Shown in pieces: positions 7,640 through 14,720 of a DNA stretch of 14,720 bases (positions within the stretch are counted from its first letter, which is position 1; each line of letters starts with the position of its first letter). Under the pieces are notes generated by a model. It searched no databases and had not been told where the DNA came from. It worked only from the letters and a program-made list of their open reading frames with translations. Source of the stretch: Amphritea sp. (GTDB lineage Bacteria > Pseudomonadota > Gammaproteobacteria > Pseudomonadales > Balneatricaceae); the NCBI GenBank assembly GCA_018067325.1, contig JAGPUU010000426.1, forward strand, positions 1 through 14,720, given 5' to 3'. A program made the translations under genes and the position numbers.

Positions 7640-8740
7640 ATGGCAGCTTATATCCTGCGGCGACTGCTGCTGATTATTCCTACTCTGCTAGGCATACTGA
7701 CAATCAATTTTCTGATTATTCAGGCCGCCCCCGGCGGGCCGGTAGAACAGACTCTCGCTAATCTTCAGGGACTGAATACCAGCGCCACTGCCCGGTTTGA
7801 CGGTTCATCTCAATCAGACCTGAGCAGCGCCGCTGAAAGCAGTAACAGTAACAGCAGTGGCTATCGTGGCGGTCGCGGGCTTGACCCACAGTTGGTAAAG
7901 CAGATTGAAAAACAATACGGTTTTGATAAGCCAGCCCACGAGCGCTTTATCCAGATGCTGAAAAACTATCTGGTCTTCGATTTTGGCGAAAGCCTTTTCA
8001 GCGGTAAGAAAGTCACCGATCTGATTATCGAAAAAATACCGGTATCAATCTCCCTTGGACTTTGGACAACCCTGATTACTTACCTGATTGCCGTACCCCT
8101 TGGCATAAAGAAAGCAGTCCGGGATGGCACCCCTTTCGATGTCTGGACCAGTACAATTATCATCATCGGTTATGCCATACCCAATTTCCTGTTTGCCATA
8201 CTACTGATAGTTGTATTCGCTGGCGGCACCTACTTCGATTGGTTCCCGTTGCGGGGACTTACCTCGCCAAATTTCGATGAGCTTAGCACCTGGGGCCAGA
8301 TCAAAGACTATTTCTGGCATATCACCCTACCGGTACTAGTATCTGTGATCGGTAGCTTTGCGACGCTCTCCATGCTGACCAAAAACTCCTTTCTCGATGA
8401 GATTAACAAACAGTACGTAGTAACCGCCCGCGCTAAAGGACTGACCGAAAGTCAGGTGCTCTATGGCCACGTATTCCGTAACGCTATGTTGCTGATTATT
8501 GCGGGCATGCCTGCCGCCCTAATCGGTATTTTCTTTACCGGCTCAATGCTGATCGAAGTAATCTTTTCTTTGGATGGTCTTGGCCTATTGGGTTACGAAG
8601 CGGTGATTAAACGAGACTACCCGGTGATCTTCGGCACCCTCTATATATTCACCCTGATCGGCCTGCTACTGAAACTGATAAGCGACTTGACCTATGTCGC
8701 CGTTGACCCCCGAATTGATTTTGAAAGTAGGGAGAACTGA
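7640..8740 (+). CDS. yejB: Yej-type peptide ABC transporter permease (first subunit)
   Basis: This is one of two inner-membrane permeases forming the translocation channel. Residues 1-30 hold the first membrane helix in the [24 protein letters not shown] form typical of DppB/OppB-like proteins. A periplasmic region of about 110 residues follows, including a Ser/Asn/Gly-rich stretch at about 57-77 and the YRGGRGLDP sequence characteristic of YejB. The BPD_transp_1 domain with five further helices covers about 135-360. The cytoplasmic EAA loop, which contacts the ATPase, is at about 259-281 ([23 protein letters not shown]). The 366-residue length matches the family. It sits 5 bp after yejA and 5 bp before yejE, clearly in one operon. 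Confidence 0.93.
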   Translation: MAAYILRRLLLIIPTLLGILTINFLIIQAAPGGPVEQTLANLQGLNTSATARFDGSSQSDLSSAAESSNSNSSGYRGGRGLDPQLVKQIEKQYGFDKPAHERFIQMLKNYLVFDFGESLFSGKKVTDLIIEKIPVSISLGLWTTLITYLIAVPLGIKKAVRDGTPFDVWTSTIIIIGYAIPNFLFAILLIVVFAGGTYFDWFPLRGLTSPNFDELSTWGQIKDYFWHITLPVLVSVIGSFATLSMLTKNSFLDEINKQYVVTARAKGLTESQVLYGHVFRNAMLLIIAGMPAALIGIFFTGSMLIEVIFSLDGLGLLGYEAVIKRDYPVIFGTLYIFTLIGLLLKLISDLTYVAVDPRIDFESREN

Positions 8741-8745
8741 GCAGT

Positions 8746-9798
8746 ATGTTAAAGCAGTTCAACCCAAAAAAGATGAGCCCTATCAACCAGCGTAGGTTGC
8801 AGAATTTTCGCAACAACCGCCGTGGTTATTGGGCACTATGGCTATTTCTCGCGCTCTTTCTGTTCAGTCTGTTCGCTGAGTTTATCGCCAATGACAAACC
8901 GCTGTTAGTTCGCTACGAAAACAGCTTCTACTATCCGGTTGTCGTGGATTATTCAGAACTCGTCTTCGATGGCGAGTTCGATACGTTCGCTGACTATAAA
9001 GACCCCTATATTCAAGAGCTGATTACCGACAAACAGGGCTGGATACTCTGGCCCCCTATCCGCTTCAGCTATCGCACCATCAATCAGGACTTGCCAGTAC
9101 CTGCTCCTTCCCCACCCAGCAGTGACAATTTACTGGGCACCGACGATCAGGGCCGGGATGTACTGGCGCGGGTGATTTATGGTTTCAGGGTTTCAGTGTT
9201 GTTTGCCATCACATTGACGCTGATAAGCTCGGTGATCGGTGTCGCAGCAGGCGCAGTACAAGGGTATTACGGCGGTAAAGTCGATCTGTTTTTTCAGCGC
9301 TTCATAGAGATTTGGTCCGGTATGCCGGTGCTCTTTCTGCTGATTATTCTCGCCAGTATCGTCCAGCCTAACTTCTGGTGGTTATTAGGCATCATGCTGC
9401 TGTTCTCATGGATGCAGTTGGTTGATGTAGTACGTGCAGAGTTTCTGCGGGGACGTAACCTTGAGTATGTCCGCGCGGCACGAGCCTTAGGACTGAGCAA
9501 CCGGCTGATTATGTCCCGCCACATCCTGCCCAATGCGATGGTCGCCACCCTGACTTTTATGCCCTTCATCTTTAACGGCTCACTGGTCACTCTCACCGCC
9601 CTGGATTTTCTCGGTTTCGGCCTGCCGCCCGGCTCTGCATCACTGGGGGAGCTGGTGGCTCAAGGCAAAGCGAATCTGCACGCCCCCTGGCTGGGCCTGA
9701 CCGCTTTTGCCGCTCTTTCTATTATGCTAACGCTGCTGATATTCATTGGCGAAGCGGTTCGGGATGCATTTGATCCAAGGAAAGTAATGAATGACTGA
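8746..9798 (+). CDS. yejE: Yej-type peptide ABC transporter permease (second subunit)
   Basis: This is the second inner-membrane permease, partner of YejB and related to DppC/OppC. The first membrane helix is at about 28-48 after a basic cytoplasmic N-terminus. A YejE-type periplasmic insert (about 50-125) follows, then LLGTDDQGRDVLARVIYGFR (129-148), a hallmark of DppC-like permeases. The transmembrane domain runs from about 149 to 342, with the EAA loop at about 241-265 (YVRAARALGLSNRLIMSRHILPNAM region). At 350 residues it is of normal length. A GGGAG ribosome site lies about ten bases before the ATG. Its last 8 bp overlap the start of yejF, indicating translational coupling. Confidence 0.93.
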   Translation: MLKQFNPKKMSPINQRRLQNFRNNRRGYWALWLFLALFLFSLFAEFIANDKPLLVRYENSFYYPVVVDYSELVFDGEFDTFADYKDPYIQELITDKQGWILWPPIRFSYRTINQDLPVPAPSPPSSDNLLGTDDQGRDVLARVIYGFRVSVLFAITLTLISSVIGVAAGAVQGYYGGKVDLFFQRFIEIWSGMPVLFLLIILASIVQPNFWWLLGIMLLFSWMQLVDVVRAEFLRGRNLEYVRAARALGLSNRLIMSRHILPNAMVATLTFMPFIFNGSLVTLTALDFLGFGLPPGSASLGELVAQGKANLHAPWLGLTAFAALSIMLTLLIFIGEAVRDAFDPRKVMND

Positions 9799-11383
9799 AG
9801 CCCTCCTTTCCGTTCGTAATCTCTCGGTACGTTTTGGCCAGAACAGCCAGGCTGTGGATGCAGTAAAACAGGTCAGCTTTGATATACACAAAGGTAAGAT
9901 CATGGCCCTGGTCGGCGAGTCAGGCTCCGGTAAGTCTGTGACGGCGATGTCCATTCTTAAACTGCTCCCCTACCCTAAGGCCAGCCATCCCGAAGGCTCA
10001 ATACTCTATAAGGGTAAAGACCTGCTACAGAACAATGAAGCGCAGATGCGCTCACTGCGAGGTGATCGCATCAGTGTTATTTTTCAGGAACCGATGACCT
10101 CCCTGAATCCATTACATAATATCGCCAAACAGATTGGCGAGACCTTGCTGCTCCATAAAGGCCTGACCGGTCAGCAGGCCCTTAAGAGAACCATTGAGTT
10201 GCTCGAGCTTGTTGGCATCAAAGATCCCGAGAAACGCCTTAAGAGCCACCCTCACGAACTTTCAGGCGGGCAACGTCAGCGGGTAATGATCGCCATGGCG
10301 CTGGCGAATGATCCTGAGCTACTGATTGCAGATGAGCCGACTACCGCGCTGGATGTAACCATTCAGGAACAGATTCTTGAGTTGCTCCAGTCACTGCAGC
10401 AGAAAATGGGCATGGCCGTATTACTGATCACCCACGATCTGAACATTGTGCGTCGCTACAGCGACGATGTCTGTGTCATGTATCAGGGCGCTATCGTAGA
10501 ACGTAACAACACCGCTCAGTTGTTTGCCGACCCACAACACCCCTACACCCTCAAGCTGCTGAACGCTGAACCCTCAGGCCAGCCTCAGCCGGTTCCATTG
10601 AGTCATGCACCACTACTTGAAACTCACGAGTTAAAAGTCTGGTTCCCGATTAAGAAAGGCTTTCTAAAACGAACTGTTGATCATATCAAAGCGGTCAATC
10701 CCGCTAATATTCGCCTGAATCCCGGGCGGACGTTGGGTGTAGTGGGCGAAAGTGGATCCGGAAAAACCACGCTGGGTCTGGCTATTCTGCGGCTAATCAA
10801 CTCAGAAGGCGGTATCAAATTTGCAGGAAAAAATATCGATCGGCTTAATCAGCATGAGATCAAACCCCTGCGCCGCAAAATGCAGATCGTTTTTCAAGAT
10901 CCATACGGCAGTCTCAGCCCCCGGATGTCGGTGGCTGAATGTATCAGCGAAGGGCTGGATATTCATAGCATAGGGCAACCCGCCGACCGGGAACAGATGA
11001 TCATCGACGTTCTCAAGGAAGTCGGACTGGACCCCGATGACCGGCACCGCTATCCCCACGAATTTTCCGGTGGGCAGCGTCAACGTATCGCCATCGCCCG
11101 GGCAGTAATTTTAAAACCGGAACTGATCATCCTCGATGAGCCCACTTCGGCGTTAGACAGGACCGTGCAGGCGCAAATTATCGATCTGTTACGAGAGTTA
11201 CAGCAACGCTATAAGCTGACCTATATTTTTATCAGTCACGACCTCGCGGTAGTCAAAGCCCTGAGCCACGATCTGATAGTAATGCAGCATGGCGATATCA
11301 TCGAACAAGGGGAGGCAAAGATTGTATTCTCTGATCCACAACAGCCATACACAAAACGACTTCTTAAAGCAGCATTTCAATAA
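9791..11383 (+). CDS. yejF: Yej-type peptide ABC transporter ATPase with two fused nucleotide-binding domains
   Basis: This cytoplasmic ATPase powers the YejABEF importer. YejF carries both ATPase domains in one chain, as do a few related peptide transporters. Domain 1 has Walker A GESGSGKS (42-49), Q-loop Q99, signature LSGGQ (157-161), Walker B with D181-E182, and H-loop H215. Domain 2 has Walker A GESGSGKT (319-326), Q-loop Q369, signature FSGGQ (425-429), Walker B with D449-E450, and H483. Each half ends with an oligopeptide-transporter C-terminal motif (DPQHPYT at 248-254, DPQQPYT at 515-521). Both sites keep all catalytic residues; the F in the second signature is a mild change common in this family. 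At 530 residues it is full length. The ATG is preceded by AAGGAA inside yejE. No convincing terminator follows before the convergent kinase gene. Confidence 0.95.
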   Translation: MTEALLSVRNLSVRFGQNSQAVDAVKQVSFDIHKGKIMALVGESGSGKSVTAMSILKLLPYPKASHPEGSILYKGKDLLQNNEAQMRSLRGDRISVIFQEPMTSLNPLHNIAKQIGETLLLHKGLTGQQALKRTIELLELVGIKDPEKRLKSHPHELSGGQRQRVMIAMALANDPELLIADEPTTALDVTIQEQILELLQSLQQKMGMAVLLITHDLNIVRRYSDDVCVMYQGAIVERNNTAQLFADPQHPYTLKLLNAEPSGQPQPVPLSHAPLLETHELKVWFPIKKGFLKRTVDHIKAVNPANIRLNPGRTLGVVGESGSGKTTLGLAILRLINSEGGIKFAGKNIDRLNQHEIKPLRRKMQIVFQDPYGSLSPRMSVAECISEGLDIHSIGQPADREQMIIDVLKEVGLDPDDRHRYPHEFSGGQRQRIAIARAVILKPELIILDEPTSALDRTVQAQIIDLLRELQQRYKLTYIFISHDLAVVKALSHDLIVMQHGDIIEQGEAKIVFSDPQQPYTKRLLKAAFQ

Positions 11384-11500
11384 TATACAGACCTATTATC
11401 CCTGGCAGTCTGGAGAAAAAACAAGGCCGGGGTAAAAACCATCATTCTGAATAACACTCTAATCAGTCTCGTAGATAGTGGTTCTTTGAAGCCTACTGAT

Positions 11501-13309
11501 TTATAAAACCACCGCCTCTTTAATGCTGACTTCACCTTCACTGACTTCCAGTGCACCAATAACATTACGGTACAGAACATTAGCCGCTACCGGTTTATGC
11601 AATAGCTTAATATCGATTGCTTGTGCTTCTTTGCGTCGCTCCGGAGCATTGTCGCCAGTAATAACTAGTGCAGGCAAATTAGGCCTGTCTAACCGTAAGC
11701 GTATCGCCTCAATTGCTTGTATACCCGTTGCATGATCACGAAGCCTGTAATCACTGATAATCAGATCAGGCGGCCGTTGCGATGATGAAATATGTGCATC
11801 ATCAATGGACTCAACAGCGTCACAATCAAAGCCCCACGCTAACAGTTGTTGCTGCGTCCCCAGCCGGACGATTTCATCATCATCGATAAATAAAATACGA
11901 ATCCCGGTTCTAGGCCTTTGTATTATTTCAATTTGATGATGCTTTACAGCGCAAGCATCAACAATAGATTCATGACCCGCAGCAATAGGCACTGTTAATC
12001 TAAATACACTGCCTCGACCTGGAGTAGAGTTGACCGATAAGGGATGGTTTAATGTGCGCGCAAGCCCTTCGACAATAGCCAGACCTAAACCAAGCCCTTT
12101 ACGTCTGTCGCGTTCAGGATTGCCTAACTGTTGGAACTCTTTAAATATTTCATTTTGCTGCGAGGCCTCAATCCCTATCCCTGTATCTCTAACCTCTAAG
12201 ACCACCCTTTCACCACGTTTTCGGCAGCCCAACAAGATACCTCCACTGTGCGTATAACGAATAGCATTAGAAATAAGGTTTCGCAAAATAATTTCTATGA
12301 ATTTAGGGTCAGAGTGCAGCACTACATCAGTATCACGGCAATGATAGACTAAGCCTCTTTCTTCGGCTTGGGGTAAGAATTCAATCTCTATTTTATTAAA
12401 CAATGACTGCAAAGGGAAAGCGGCGAGTGTCGGCTTCATTGAGCCTGCCTCGATACGAGAAAAGTCCATTAATGAGTGCAACAACTCATTGGCGGCTTCG
12501 GAAGTCGCTTCAATATGAGAGAGTAGTAATTTTTGCTCATCCTTAAGTGGCGAATTTGCAAGCATGTTTAAAAACAGACCTTGTGCGTGAATAGGCTGGC
12601 GTAAGTCGTGACTGATAGCCGCAAGAAAACGTGATTTTGCTTCATTGGCCCGATCTGCCTCTGAGCGAGCAGCCTGGGCTTTATGTATTTCATCCCATAC
12701 CGTCATCTCACTTATAAATAACTTACGGCGCTGTAGTTCGGTGAGATAGCCTGCAGAACCACCAATCAGGTTTGATACCACAAGGTAATAGTTATGAATA
12801 CCGAGCTCCACAAGTGAAGAATCACCCCGAAACAGCACCGTTAAATTAAAAGCAACCATTAAACATATATCGATACCCAGTGCATAAATAAAGCGTGTAC
12901 CGATCAGGTTATAAGTGATAAAAATAACAGCAATCAAAAAAGGATAGTAAAACGACACCTTGTCCGCAGTTAAATATAAACTCATCAAGAGAATACAAAC
13001 ACCGCCTGCCAGCCCCATAAAAGACATTGGGAACGCATTATAGCGTTTGAACGCTGGCGTGAATGACAACACAAAAACGCCTAGCGGAATAAGTGGCCCT
13101 GTTAGGCGGATCTGCCAGATAATAGCTTGATCCTCCGGGCTAAACAGATAAGGATCAAAAACACCAATTAGCAAATAGCAAAACAAACCAACCAGGATGG
13201 CTATTCTGCATTGAAAAACTAGGCGATTAAAGTCGTATTCTTCATACAAACATTCCGTTTCTACATCAATAAAGCGAAGTGAAAACCAGTGCATTCGCAC
13301 ATTAATCAA
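11501..13309 (-). CDS. Hybrid sensor histidine kinase with six membrane helices and C-terminal receiver
   Basis: This is an inner-membrane sensor kinase. Residues 34-190 hold about six hydrophobic helices with short loops and no large periplasmic domain, so sensing is probably within or near the membrane. A helical linker (about 192-225) leads to the HisKA domain with H234 in ISHDLRQPIHA. The ATPase domain has an N-box (N344, N348), G1 DTGIGI (375-380) and G2 GLGLGL (405-410). A receiver domain follows from about 470 to 590 with D476-D478, phospho-acceptor D520 (IISDYRL), T551 and K572. No Hpt domain is present. The frame starts with TTG at 13309, whose bases overlap the regulator's TGA stop, and GGAA lies seven bases before it. 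GTG at 13300 and ATG at 13294 are alternatives that remove only 3-5 residues. The signal is unknown. Confidence 0.9.
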   Translation of the reverse strand: MINVRMHWFSLRFIDVETECLYEEYDFNRLVFQCRIAILVGLFCYLLIGVFDPYLFSPEDQAIIWQIRLTGPLIPLGVFVLSFTPAFKRYNAFPMSFMGLAGGVCILLMSLYLTADKVSFYYPFLIAVIFITYNLIGTRFIYALGIDICLMVAFNLTVLFRGDSSLVELGIHNYYLVVSNLIGGSAGYLTELQRRKLFISEMTVWDEIHKAQAARSEADRANEAKSRFLAAISHDLRQPIHAQGLFLNMLANSPLKDEQKLLLSHIEATSEAANELLHSLMDFSRIEAGSMKPTLAAFPLQSLFNKIEIEFLPQAEERGLVYHCRDTDVVLHSDPKFIEIILRNLISNAIRYTHSGGILLGCRKRGERVVLEVRDTGIGIEASQQNEIFKEFQQLGNPERDRRKGLGLGLAIVEGLARTLNHPLSVNSTPGRGSVFRLTVPIAAGHESIVDACAVKHHQIEIIQRPRTGIRILFIDDDEIVRLGTQQQLLAWGFDCDAVESIDDAHISSSQRPPDLIISDYRLRDHATGIQAIEAIRLRLDRPNLPALVITGDNAPERRKEAQAIDIKLLHKPVAANVLYRNVIGALEVSEGEVSIKEAVVL

Positions 13310-13902
13310 TGCACAATTCCCTGTTTACGGGCAGCAAATACCGCCTCAGTACGACTTGATACACCAAAAAATGCAAAAATATCCTGTAGATGTCGTCGCA
13401 CGGTGTTATCAGAGATGGTTAGCTTTTTGGCAATTAACTTATTACTTAACCCTTGGCTCAACCAATCAAGCACTTCGTATTGCCGGACTGTCAGTTTTGC
13501 TTGAACCGGCCTCACTGAGGACTGCACAGGTGCGTCCTGTCCCTCCAGAACCGCTGATATCACAGCGGTTATCTGAGAGGCCGTTTGAGTCTTAGAAACA
13601 AACGCAGCTGCGCCATGCGCAAAAGCCTGCTGCTGTGTATCTGCATCATCCTGCGATGAAAGCATAACGACCTTGGCCTGGGGCCACTTTCCCTGAAGTC
13701 TATTAATTCCGGCCAGGCCATTGATACCGGGGAGCTTGATATCAAGCACAATCACATCCGGTGTATCTTCACCAAGCAATGCTTCATGCAGGGACATTGC
13801 CGTTACCACCTGTGCATTGCTTAGCCCTGTTTTTAGCAGAATTTGCAAGCCTTCCAACATAATTGCGTGATCATCAATAAGTAAAATCTGGGAAGTAGTC
13901 AT
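13306..13902 (-). CDS. NarL/FixJ-family two-component response regulator
   Basis: This is a DNA-binding response regulator, the likely partner of the kinase encoded just downstream. From the preferred start it has 198 residues. The receiver domain (about 4-122) has the acidic pair in LLIDDHAIM, phospho-acceptor D54 in VIVLDIKLPG, and K104 in FVSKTQ. The C-terminal LuxR-type helix-turn-helix (about 136-196) contains LTVRQYEVLDWLSQGLSNKLIA and DNTVRRHLQDIFAFFGVSSRTEAV. The frame extends upstream to an ATG at 13956, but that ATG lies inside an 18-bp palindrome and its extra 18 residues (MRCVFACHGS...) precede the normal receiver start. I therefore chose the ATG at 13902, although its ribosome site (GGTGA) is weak. 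The stop overlaps the kinase start by 4 bp. Target genes are unknown. Confidence 0.9.
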   Translation of the reverse strand: MTTSQILLIDDHAIMLEGLQILLKTGLSNAQVVTAMSLHEALLGEDTPDVIVLDIKLPGINGLAGINRLQGKWPQAKVVMLSSQDDADTQQQAFAHGAAAFVSKTQTASQITAVISAVLEGQDAPVQSSVRPVQAKLTVRQYEVLDWLSQGLSNKLIAKKLTISDNTVRRHLQDIFAFFGVSSRTEAVFAARKQGIVH

Positions 13903-13954
13903 ATTTATGATTATCACCAAAAAAACTGATCCATGACAAGCAAAAACACACCGC

Positions 13955-13972
13955 ATGGTCCATTTGGACCAT
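13955..13972. promoter_or_regulatory. 18-bp palindrome upstream of the response regulator, possible NarL-type operator
   Basis: ATGGTCCA (13955-13962) and TGGACCAT (13965-13972) are perfect inverted arms separated by TT. Read as heptamers this is a 7-2-7 arrangement, the spacing used by several NarL-family regulators. It lies 53-70 bp before the chosen start of the NarL-family gene, where autoregulation would act. A related half-site, ATGGTCTA, occurs at 14030-14037. Binding is inferred, not shown. Confidence 0.5.
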
Positions 13973-14342
13973 ACAGAAACACTAGGTTAAGCACCAGCAG
14001 ACATAACCCTGTCAAATCCAAGGTTATCTATGGTCTATCTGTGCTATACAGCTCATGTCAACGAACGATCATAATCCCTGTCAGCAAAATAGGTATGGCA
14101 ATTATGTGTGAAAACTGATTATCGTGCGCAGTCTCACTTGATTATGCCTTCCACAAAAAAAAGTTTAGCCTCAAGTTATTACGCTTTCGTGTTGCTTAAA
14201 ACAGTAAATAGAAAGGAGCCGTAGATTTTATAACTTAAGGCTCTTTTTTGTTATGACGAAATGTCTGATTGCTGATTATGCTTACAATCCACTACAGCCA
14301 CGCCATCATTTATCAACACAAAGTAACGGAAGACATAGCCTC
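13957..14342. other. Intergenic region between the response regulator and the outer-membrane protein gene
   Basis: I see no convincing protein gene in these 386 bp. On the minus strand there are two perfect TTGACA hexamers (14061-14056 and 14015-14010), which could be -35 boxes for the regulator gene. The matching -10 positions (ATAGAC and GCTTAA at 17-bp spacing) are poor, so neither is a sure promoter. On the plus strand, TACAAT at 14283-14288 is a possible -10 for the outer-membrane protein gene, without a good -35. The region also holds the palindrome at its left end and an intrinsic terminator at 14212-14249. A nine-base repeat TGATTATGC occurs near 14139 and 14273. Confidence 0.5.
14212..14249 (+). 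terminator. Intrinsic terminator with no obvious upstream gene
   Basis: AAAGGAGCC (14212-14220) pairs with GGCTCTTTT (14239-14247), including one G-U pair, around an 18-base loop. A run of six T begins at 14244. Read on the plus strand this is a reasonable rho-independent terminator; on the minus strand the T-tract is weaker. The large loop lowers confidence. No plus-strand gene lies between it and yejF, nearly 3 kb away. Confidence 0.55.
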
Positions 14343-14720
14343 ATGAAAAAACCTCTAAAAATATGTGCTGCTGCACTCATATTCTCTACTAGCTGTTCAA
14401 CTTATGCCTATGACTGGTCTGGAGCATATGCTGGTGGGTCACTTGGTTATGCTCAAGCAGATGACACAGCCATCGCTTATGATGACGGCGATACTACACC
14501 TAACGACTGGACTGCAGACGTATCACTAAACGGATCCGCACTGGGTGTATTTGGTGGATACAATTGGGTTCGTGATAATGGTGTATTATTCGGCATAGAA
14601 GCAGAATATCAACACCGTATGAGCCATGATGGTAGAGCCTTTGAAAAAAAAGGTGGCGTTACAGATACATTATTTGCTCTGAATACGGAAATCACTGCAG
14701 TAGCATCTTTAAAAGCCAGG
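14343..14720 (+). CDS. Outer-membrane beta-barrel protein, N-terminal part (3' truncated by window edge)
   Basis: The frame runs from ATG 14343 to the window end without a stop, giving 126 residues. A Sec signal peptide covers about residues 1-22 (MKKPLKICAAALIFSTSC, cleavage likely after TYA). The mature part opens with YDWSGAYAGGSLGYA, the aromatic/glycine pattern that begins small outer-membrane beta-barrels of the OmpA-like or Omp25/Opa-type group, and continues with LGVFGGYNWVRDNGVLFGIEAEYQ, alternating strand-like segments. Such proteins span the outer membrane, but a specific role cannot be assigned. A ribosome site GGAAG at 14328-14332 lies ten bases upstream. The gene is transcribed divergently from the two-component pair, making it a possible but unproven target. 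The C-terminal half and total length are unknown. Confidence 0.8.
   Translation, partial: MKKPLKICAAALIFSTSCSTYAYDWSGAYAGGSLGYAQADDTAIAYDDGDTTPNDWTADVSLNGSALGVFGGYNWVRDNGVLFGIEAEYQHRMSHDGRAFEKKGGVTDTLFALNTEITAVASLKAR

Noticed and set aside
7808..7870. Ser/Asn/Gly-rich stretch in yejB looked like a low-complexity insertion
   Set aside because: YejB proteins have a periplasmic linker of this kind before the YRGGRGLDP segment, so it is a family trait rather than an insertion.
11067..11081. FSGGQ instead of LSGGQ in the second ATPase signature of yejF
   Set aside because: This substitution is common in the second domain of peptide-transporter ATPases, and all catalytic residues remain, so it does not suggest a degenerate site.
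11384..11500. Possible terminator between convergent yejF and the kinase gene
   Set aside because: Inverted repeats are present (for example AATCAGT at 11461-11467 with ACTGATT at 11495-11501), but the loops are long and no T-run follows on either strand.
13903..13956. Upstream extension of the response regulator (18 extra residues)
   Set aside because: The receiver domain begins normally at the ATG at 13902, and the upstream ATG lies within the 18-bp palindrome with no ribosome site seen.
13933..14118. Plus-strand 61-residue open frame over the regulator's upstream region
   Set aside because: It starts inside the regulator's upstream frame, covers the palindrome, has no clear ribosome site and its protein has no recognisable features.

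Overview
The window looks like ordinary chromosome from a marine-type gammaproteobacterium, probably of the Oceanospirillales/Alteromonadales sort. This rests on the gene order mltD-gloB-yafS-rnhA-dnaQ, the same as in E. coli, on a flanking nhaB, and on moderate base composition. The genus is an inference. No insertion sequence, phage gene, CRISPR array, tRNA or rRNA is visible, and no gene inside the window is broken. The first gene (nhaB) and the last (an outer-membrane protein) are cut by the window edges.

Layout: (1) 1-927 holds the 3' end of nhaB, converging on dnaQ across a shared bidirectional terminator. (2) 945-2894 (minus) is a tight cluster: a yafS-like methyltransferase, rnhA (GTG start, overlapping the methyltransferase) and dnaQ. 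(3) 2994-5734 (plus) holds gloB, then mltD (a lipoprotein lytic transglycosylase with three LysM domains), then an 82-aa membrane-anchored protein of unknown function. A good sigma-70-like promoter lies just before mltD, and a 13-bp-arm dyad overlaps its -10 box. (4) 5814-11383 (plus) is a complete yejA-yejB-yejE-yejF peptide ABC importer with gaps of 5 bp and an 8-bp overlap. (5) 11501-13902 (minus) is a two-component pair: a NarL/FixJ response regulator and, overlapping it by 4 bp, a six-helix hybrid histidine kinase. (6) 13903-14342 is intergenic. It holds an 18-bp palindrome of 8-2-8 geometry before the regulator gene and an intrinsic terminator with no visible gene feeding it. (7) 14343 to the edge is the start of an outer-membrane beta-barrel protein.

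How they may work together: dnaQ and rnhA serve replication, and gloB detoxifies methylglyoxal adducts. MltD cuts peptidoglycan, and the co-oriented Yej importer takes up peptides. Since Yej-type importers can take up murein fragments in some bacteria, this stretch could be a wall-turnover neighbourhood, but that is a hypothesis. The two-component pair is probably self-regulated and may control the neighbouring outer-membrane protein; the input signal cannot be read from sequence. I see no clearly new system. The best leads are the two dyads, the orphan terminator, the small mltD-linked protein, and the mltD/yej association.
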